64,000 nt of DNA. Source: Margaritifera margaritifera (Eukaryota; Mollusca; Bivalvia; Unionida; Margaritiferidae). Under the pieces are notes generated by a model. The model was given only the letters and a program-made list of their open reading frames with translations, had not been told where the DNA came from and made no database searches. Numbering within the stretch: position 1 is the stretch's first letter; each line of letters opens with the position of its first letter. The stretch lies in assembly GCA_029931535.1 (NCBI GenBank), contig JAQPZY010001695.1, positions 5,273,001 through 5,337,000 of the forward strand, read 5' to 3'. Made by a program: the position numbers and the translations under genes. This document shows positions 50,401 to 59,400 of the stretch, one piece after another.

Positions 50401-53400
50401 TCCAAATAATCCTAAATGTCCTAATCAAAAGTCCAAAAAATATAGAATGTTCTGAATGAATTCCAATAGTCTTGAATGTCCTGATATAACACAATGATAC
50501 AATCCAGAATGTCTTTGAATGTGTTCACAACAGTCCAAAATAATGTATTAATTCAAAAGTCAATGAGCACTTTAGTAATGCCAATGAATATATTAGGTAC
50601 ATAATTCTTCTAGAATTATATCTGAGTTCAATGGCACAAACTATAAAATCTGATCTCAAATGGATTCCCACAGACTGATCTAAAACAGGAATGAATTATT
50701 TGCTTGCCAAATCCCTATTTATACACATTTTTTATTGACCTGTATCAACAGGATATGAAGCAATTAAATGGGAAAACCCCAGTCTAACGGTCAACATGAC
50801 TGGTGTTGAACTCAAATGTTAGTCAACTAGACTAGAATCGAAAGTACAACTTACCTCCATGAACTAGATGTAAACACACATTGTAGATTAAATATACATA
50901 CTATTACACTTTGGGTAAGAAAGAACCCAATCAATGTTGGGGTCAAAATGTCAAGGTCACTGAGTGAAAGAAGAAAAATGGTTTGCACACACAATAACTT
51001 GAGTTCTCCATCATTTACAATTACCAAACTTTGTGGATGGCTTGCACTTGCAATAAGGTAGAACCCTATCTATTTTGGGGTTACAAGAGCCATCTTCAAG
51101 GTCACTGTTACTGAAAGAGAAAATAAAATGGTTTTTGCACACACAAAAAAAGATTATTGATGATATACCTTCACCAAAAATTGTGGTTGACTTAATATTT
51201 CGGTACGAAAGAAGTTTATCAATTTTAGGGTCAGTAGGTCAAAGTTCAAGGTCACTAACTAAAGAAAAATGATTTTTGCATAATAACTTTAGTTCTAGAC
51301 CATGTACCTTGACCAAATTTTGTGGAGGGCTTGCACTTAAGGTATGGAATAGGCATGTTGATTTGGGGGTCAATAGGTCAAAGGTCAAGGTCCTTGTGAG
51401 TCAAAGAAAAATGTGTTTTGCAGAATAACCTTTTTCTAAAGTAAGTTCTTTGACCAAACTTTGTGGATGGCTTGCACTTAGGGTAATGTAGAAACTCTTT
51501 GATTCTGGGGTCTAAACGTCAGAGGTCACAGTCATGGCAAGTCTAATAAGAAAATAATGGTTTCTGCACATTAAGTTTAGATCAAGATTTTGGTCAAGGT
51601 CATTGAGACCTGTTGGTCAGTAGTCTCAAGAATCAACTTTACCCTACTAGTGCCTACTTAGAGGACTATTAAACAGGGTGGGCATATAATGTGTCCTTCA
51701 TGGTGTTCTTGTTATGCATATAAAAAAAATTCTGCATTGGGGGCATACAACACAAAATTTAATGTAGTTCATACCACATTTTATTTCATCCAGGATATTT
51801 TGATGACAGGAGTTTAGCAAATAGCACTATATTCTTGGGATTTCATATTTTTCTCTGTCTTTTTGCACTTAGGATCTTTACATCAGTAAAGATAATGGTC
51901 TGAGTTGGACGAAAATTTTGTCAAATGTCCAGAAAGTCAAATGGTGAGTACAAACATTTTCATATGTATTGAATACTTGTTATTGGTTACATTTTATGTT
52001 CTCTTTTGCTGTATAAGTAAAGGCAAAGATATTCCTTTATTATGGATTCAAAGATTTAAAATTGCATTTTTCATACATACCTTAGCCATTATTTAGATAG
52101 GCACAAGTCAAAATAAAAAGTTTAAGAGGATCTACAAGGGTGTGGTATAAATCCACATTTAGTTTTTGTTAGTATATTATATTGAGGGGCCTTATAGTGA
52201 GGGAGTGCTGTATGAATTAAAAAAACAAGTAATGGTTTCATAGAAAGCCTTCCAACTTAAATTGCAATGTCAAACATTTTCAGCAGATTCCCTTTTTAAA
52301 ACAAATGAATAGGTTTTACAATCAATTGCAGTTCACAGTGAGTTTTAAATACACAAAGTTATTAATGTTGGAGGAAAGTGAAATACCAACATAAATGTAC
52401 AATTATTGACTTCTGATGAGGTGAATATGAAGTTTATGAACCAGTAAACCTTATATTGATCAACACGAAGCAGAGGTCAGTATGGTGGGTTTGCTGGGTC
52501 ATAAACCTTATATTGTTCAACATGTAGCAGATGTCAGTATGGTGGGTTTGCTGGGTCATAAACCTTATATTGTTCAACATGTAGCAGATATCAGTATGGT
52601 GGGTTTGCTGGGTCATAAACCTTATATTGTTCAACATGTAGCAGATATCAGTATGGTGGGTTTGCTGGGTCATAAACCTTATATTGTTTAACATGAAGCA
52701 GAGATCAGTATGGTGGGTTTGCTGGGTCATAAACCTTATATTGTTCATCATGAAGCAGAGGTCAGTATGATGGGTTTGCTGGGTCATAAAACTTGTATTG
52801 ATCAGCACGAAGCAGATATCAGTATGGTGGGTTTGCTGGGTCATAAAATTTATATTGATCAACACGAAGCAGAGGTCAGTATGGTGGGTTTGCTTGGTTA
52901 TAAAACTTATATTGATCAACACAAAGCAGAGGTCAGTATGATGGTGGGTTTGCTGGGTCATAAAACTTATATTGATCAACATGAAGCAGATGTCAGTATG
53001 GTGGGTTTGCTGGGCCATAAAACTTATATTGATCAACATGAAGCCGATGTCAGTATGGTGGGTTTGCTTTGCCATTAAACTTATATTGATCAGCATGAAG
53101 CAGATGTCAGTATGATGGGTTTACTGGGTCATAAAACTTCATATTTACATAAACATACCTGCCGTATTCCAAGAGATTATGGGGTGGAGGGGGTTGAGAC
53201 CCAAAAATGGTGTTTTGAGGTCCCAAGGGGGGTCAGTGCGTGTGATCCCAAAAAAGCAAAGTCATCCAATTGAGAATAAGCCATCTTTTCATATGAGCCT
53301 ATAGAAAATGACTGCAAATTCAAATTTAAATAAACGAAAATAACATGTTTCCTTTGAAGCATTTAATACACTTACAAACAAAAAATAGTTGGTAAACTTA

Positions 53401-56400
53401 GCATTGCAAAATATCATCACCACACACATACACACATAATCCCAACCACATAGACATTAAATAAAAAAAAGCATACACCAAGTTTCGGTCTTTAAAATCC
53501 ACTGGACAGTGGAATATAGTCTTAATTAGAAGCAGTCTTTGCTGCTGTCATTAGTTCAGTAAGGAGTTTGAAGGTAATACAAGTGTCATTTGTGTTCATC
53601 TTTGCACTCATCAGAGACTGGATGGTACTGTTGCTTAAACTTGCCTACTGGATTCTCTGAGCAAATTCTGGTCAGAACTGAGTTGTTCCTGCCGACCATA
53701 ATGCTGGCATTGTCAGAATTTTATCAGATGCAGTTTGGCCACGAGATATGCTTGTCTGTACAGAAAAAAGAAATCACATTCGGAACTGATGGTTTAAAAT
53801 TTGTGTGGGTGGGAGCGGTGGACATAATTTTTTTGTTCAAGCTTTATGGGGGCCTTACAGGTAATACAGCAGTAATAAATGCCTCAGTCCAGTAAGGGTG
53901 TTAACACAATCTCTTTATCAGCACAAATCAACTATGCAAACATGAGTGTGTGCTTATTTTTGTCTTTCAATCAATCTATTTTATGGCTAAAATCATCCTG
54001 AAAAACATGGGTCAATTAATATTTGGTAATTTAACAAGATTAAGATAATGAATAATAATAAAGAGAACTAACCTGATTGTTCCATTCATTGTGTTGAATA
54101 TGTTGTGGCTTGTCCCAATGTTGCATACAGGTGGTGTGCCATGTCGACTAATGTTGTACACTCCAGAATAACTATTGTCAATATGGGGTTTGCAGTATGT
54201 GCAATTTGCTAAGAACGAAATACTCCCCCTTGCCGCTGTGCTTCACAAAGTCAAACTCTGTCAACCAGGAGTTCTGAAAATTAGTTTTCTTGGGCTTTGC
54301 TTACTTCGCAGATGGCTCATTCTTCCCTGAATCACAGCTGCTGGGACATTTTGTCTTAAAAAATGAACACTTGTACACTGTTCTGACTACTGAAATAATC
54401 ATGTTTTGAAAGAAACATTGCTGCTGTTCACGAACTTGCCAATAATCTTTAATAAAGATGGCTTAAATATTCTCATTCATGGCATTATTATGTAATAACT
54501 TTTGTTCTTCAGCACGCATCTCTTTGATACTGCCTAACTTCAAATGAATTGGGTTGTTTCACTTTATGCACTTTGCATTTGCAAATTAGCCTAATGGGCT
54601 CCCCCTCACAGCGGTGTTCAAAGGATGTAGCAAGACATCACCCTAGCTATTGTCAGACAATTAAGTAACATGTGAAATGATGGTTGTTTATCTCTGATAC
54701 AATTACCTTTTAACAGCCTCTCAGACAATTTGCTGCATAAACTGCCCCAAGGATAGTTTTACATGAGCTCTATGCAGGACCATTTACTGTTCATGCATAC
54801 TACATGTTATGGGCATATATCGAGGTGGTCAAGAAATCTCTCTCTCTTTGATTTTTTCTATTTTCTAAGATTACTGAAAATCATGTTTTTCGAAAAATGA
54901 CCGTGTCAGGGGGTTTGGGAGTCAGAAATAGTGTTTTTAGTGTGACACATCGTGTTATGGCAGGTATGCATTAACAATGGTATATAATTGTTTTATTGCT
55001 TGATTTATGGCAAATATTTTGAAATTTAACTTGTTTCAGAATAGTGAAAATGCCATTTTAGCTGCATTATGTGACAGCAAAAATAGATCATGATATCACG
55101 TAAAAGTCAGTGATATCACAGCAGTACACATTGTCATGATTTACTGCAAATCACATGATGTTGTTTCATTCAAAGAAACAACCTATCTGAGGAATCATGT
55201 AATACTGCTCTTTATCTCTTTAAAACACTACCAGCTGGAATTCATAAAACTTGTGGACTGCAACACTAAGAGTCAAATGTCAGATTTCAGATTTTAGAAG
55301 TCATGGCTTCAGTTGAGTTTAAAACATGAAGTTTGCAAGAATATTTCATAGAAGTGTGGCAGCTGTCATTGAAAATTACACTCCTTCCCCTTAAGTGTTA
55401 GAAGCTTTAGAGCAGGGGTGTCAAACATACAGCCCATGGGCTGGATGCGGCCCGCCAGACTCATTATTTATTATTATTATTTATTATTTATTATTATTAT
55501 TTATATCAAATCTGGCCCACCATAGCAAATGAGTCTGACACCCCTGCTTTAGAAATAACTTTTATTTTAAGGTTCATCTCGTCTGTTTACAATCTCAGTC
55601 TTACAAAGTTTAATCAATTTGAAGCCGGTCATACTGTGTGCTGTGTTTTAAAACCACCAAAAAAAATTAATACAGGCTTCTCAGTTCAGAAAAAAGATAA
55701 TAAATATTGAAATTAAAGAAAGACCTATTGAAGTTTTGTTTAATGTGTACATTATTCCAGGAACTGATATAACTTTTCAGTATCAGACTCAAACCAATTT
55801 TTTTAGTAAACAAACTAACACAGAGGCAAAAGGGACAGCTATGAAAATTTGAGGGAATATTGTATAGCAATATCAGTGCATCGTTTTCTTCCAGGGGCAT
55901 TTCTGAGAACACAACAGCAAATTACAAGGACAGTCCCCAGACAATCTATGCAGCTGTTGGAGATAGTGCACTGCAGGACCCAGTATTTTCTCACTGTAAG
56001 AAAATTTATTTTTTTAAAACATTTTTGTCTTGCATATTATTGATAAAACATTGGTATCACTTTTTCAGTGTCAAATAGTGCTGTTGTCAATAATGGCAAT
56101 TATGTTCAGGTCATCTGTTAAGGTTTTTTGAAAGTCACTTATCTTCTGCATCAGTACTTTAACCAAAGTTTGTACCTTGATGTCATAGATGTTGCTGTCT
56201 CATCTTCATGTCCTAGAAGTACCTGTCTCATTGACATCAACGGAAAGCTGGTGGCATCATTGTCAATATGTTACGGTCATGTGTTCAAGCTTTTGAAAGT
56301 TACATTTGATTTATATGTATATCGGTTGCTGTCTTCAACTGAAACTTTGGGATAATATTGCTATAAAGCAGAAAACTATGTTATCCGGGTCACCCGGAAC

Positions 56401-59400
56401 ACTTTGGCTTTCATCACTATGCAGCAGAAAGCCAAACTATGGCCTGGCAAAAAAAAAAAAGTGAGACAACAAGATGTGTCACTGGATGGCACTGTAAGGA
56501 CTGACTACGGTAAATCAAATTAATAATGAAAGCATGCCAATTGAGATCGGTAAGGTAAACAAAGGTAAACATTTTCTGTTGCCAGATCAGTTTAGGATAT
56601 ATTAGCCTTAAATTTTTTTGACATTATGTGATAATGACATTATAATCTCAACAATGTTAGCACATGGAATGAGATCAATATCCACTTGATTTAAATGATT
56701 TTCATGGGGGCAAAGTTTTTGTGGCTTTTTTTCCCAGACTGGTAACTGCCAAATTTCTATGCAGATACAATCTTGCAGGCTGAAACTAAAATCTCTATGC
56801 AGATGCAGTCTAGGCAGGTTGAGATTAAAATCTTGATGCAGATAGAATCTGGGCAGGCCAACACTAAATTCTCTGTGCACTGGGTAGCCCTAGACTAAAA
56901 TCTGTATGCGGATACAGTCTGATCAGGCTGAGACTAAAATCTATGCAGATACCGTCAGGGTAGACTGAGACTAAAATCTCTGTGCAGATACAGTCTGGGT
57001 TAGCCGAGACTAAAATCTCTATGCAGATACAGTCTGCACAGGCTGAGACTAAAATCTCAATGCAGATACAGTCTGGGCAGGCTGGGACTCAAAGCTCTAT
57101 GCAGATACAGTCTGGGCAAGCCAAGACTAAAATCTCAATGCAGATACAGTCTGGGTAGGCTGTGACTAAAATCTCCATGCAGATACAGTCTGGGCAGGCT
57201 GGGACTCAAATCTCTATGCAGATACAGTCTGGGCAGGCTGGGACTCAAATCTCTATGCAGATACAGTCTGGGTAGGCTGGGACTCAAATCTTTATGCAGA
57301 TACAGTCTGGGTAGGCTGGGACTAAAATCTATGCAGAAACAGTCTGGGTAGGCTGGGACTAAAATCTCTATGCAGAAACAGTCTGGGTAGACTGAGACTA
57401 AAATCTATGCAGAAACAGTTTGGGTAGGCTGGGACTAAAATCTCCATGCAGATACAGTCTGGGCAGGCTGGGACTCAAATCTTTATGCAGATACAGTCTG
57501 GGTAGGCTGGGACTAAAATCTATGCAGAAACAGTCTGGGTAGGCTGGGACTAAAATCTCTATGCAGAAACAGTCTGGGTAGACTGAGACTAAAATTTATG
57601 ATGAAACAGTCTGGGTAGGCTGGGACTAAAATCTCTATGCAGATACAGTCTGGGTAGACTGAGACTAAAATCTCTGTGCAGATACAGTCTGGGTAGACTG
57701 AGACTAAAATCTATGTAGATACAGTCTGGGTAGGCTGGGACTCGAATCTTTATGCAGATACAGTCTGGGTAGACTGAGACTAAAATCTATGCAGATACAG
57801 TCTGGGTAGACTGAGACTAAAATCTCTATGCAGATACAGTCTGGGTAGACTGAGACTTAAATCTCTATGCAGATACAGTCTGGGTAGGTTGGGACTAAAT
57901 CTCCATGCAGATACAGTCTGGTCAGGACAATACTAAAAACTATGTCACCATAATGCTGTTTACAGGTGAGATACCGCTTGCCACTGAACCCTTACTGCAA
58001 ATAGTGGTGAACCCTTATTGCAAACTGCATTGACCCAGATCTGCTGGAACCAGGTGTATTATGTGATGGCAGATTTGACCCAGATCTGCTGGAACCAGGT
58101 GCATTATGTGATGACAGATTTGGGTCTGTGCAGTTTACATTTGGACTTGACTTATAAGCAAGTATATATGGTACTGCTTGTTCAGAAAAACTGATACTTT
58201 AGTATAATTTATTTTCATGGGTCTCAATTTTCGTGGTTTTAAAAAAAAATACATTTTTTCATTGGTACTTTGTGGTTTTGCCTGTCAAAGTTTGCATATT
58301 TGCAGGTATTTAATTTCATGGATTAACCTCAACAAATACCTCAAATAAGGAATACAAAAGAATAAAACTATTAGGACAACAAATGACAGTTGCTTCAGTG
58401 GTTAAAACAGTACTATCACATGTATGAGTACAAATCAAACACTTGTCAAGATAAATCACTTACGTTCAACATCAGAGGGAGCCAACACAGCCAACAACAC
58501 TTGCCTACTAATTGCTTATTAAAGTACATGTGTATGATCTCTTCCTTAAAACACTGTCCATAAAGTTGCATCAGTACTTTCTGACTACCATGGCATTAAC
58601 ACGGTGGCTTTAGAGTGGTAAAAATCAACTTAGATCTCCGTTGGTTTGGATAATGTTATCAGTCCACATGTGAACCAAACACGGGACCAGCTGCCCCTTG
58701 TTCAAAATGACTTTAGCACACGGTGTCATCATTTGATATGTTCAGAGCCATTCAAAGTGCAAAGATGATAACTAAATTGAAACGCAATGGAATCATTCCT
58801 TTGTTCGAGCCTGGCTCATATACAAACCAACTTCACCAACTAGACTTTACTTAAAACCTCATTAATGAAGCCGATTAATGCTGAATGGATAATTGCTGCT
58901 CATGCAAAAATGTGTGAAAGATCGGACCTAATTATCCATGGCTTCGAGAATACTGGACTTGTTTAAATAGACAATTTCAGGATTATTTACCTGACAAACA
59001 TTGATGTGTACCAGCCGACTTGAGTGAAGTGATGTTGATTCAGTGGTTTTGTCAGAAAATCAGTGAAGTGTGAGCTTCAATACTCTGCCATAATTAGTGT
59101 ATATACACAGTGTTTCATTAGTAATTGTGCCTCGAGCAATAGTTTTAGTATTTTACAGTCATGTTGTTCATTGGAATTAAGCATATATGGGTAAAATGAG
59201 ACGTGCTTTCACAAGGATTTAAATGTTTCGACAACAGTTTCACTTGAATGAAGAATCGATTTTAGTAAGTATTAAATCTAATTTTCACTTATAGTATAAT
59301 TTCCTATTCTTTCTTTCATTTTCAGTAATTACAGTGTTTGAATACCTTATGCTTTTTCTCGTTTCTCTCTATCCCTATCTAACAACATATCGATTTAAGG

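Noticed and set aside
52434..53096. 220-codon minus-strand open frame
   Set aside because: By-product of the 57-bp minisatellite; no start, splice or domain evidence.
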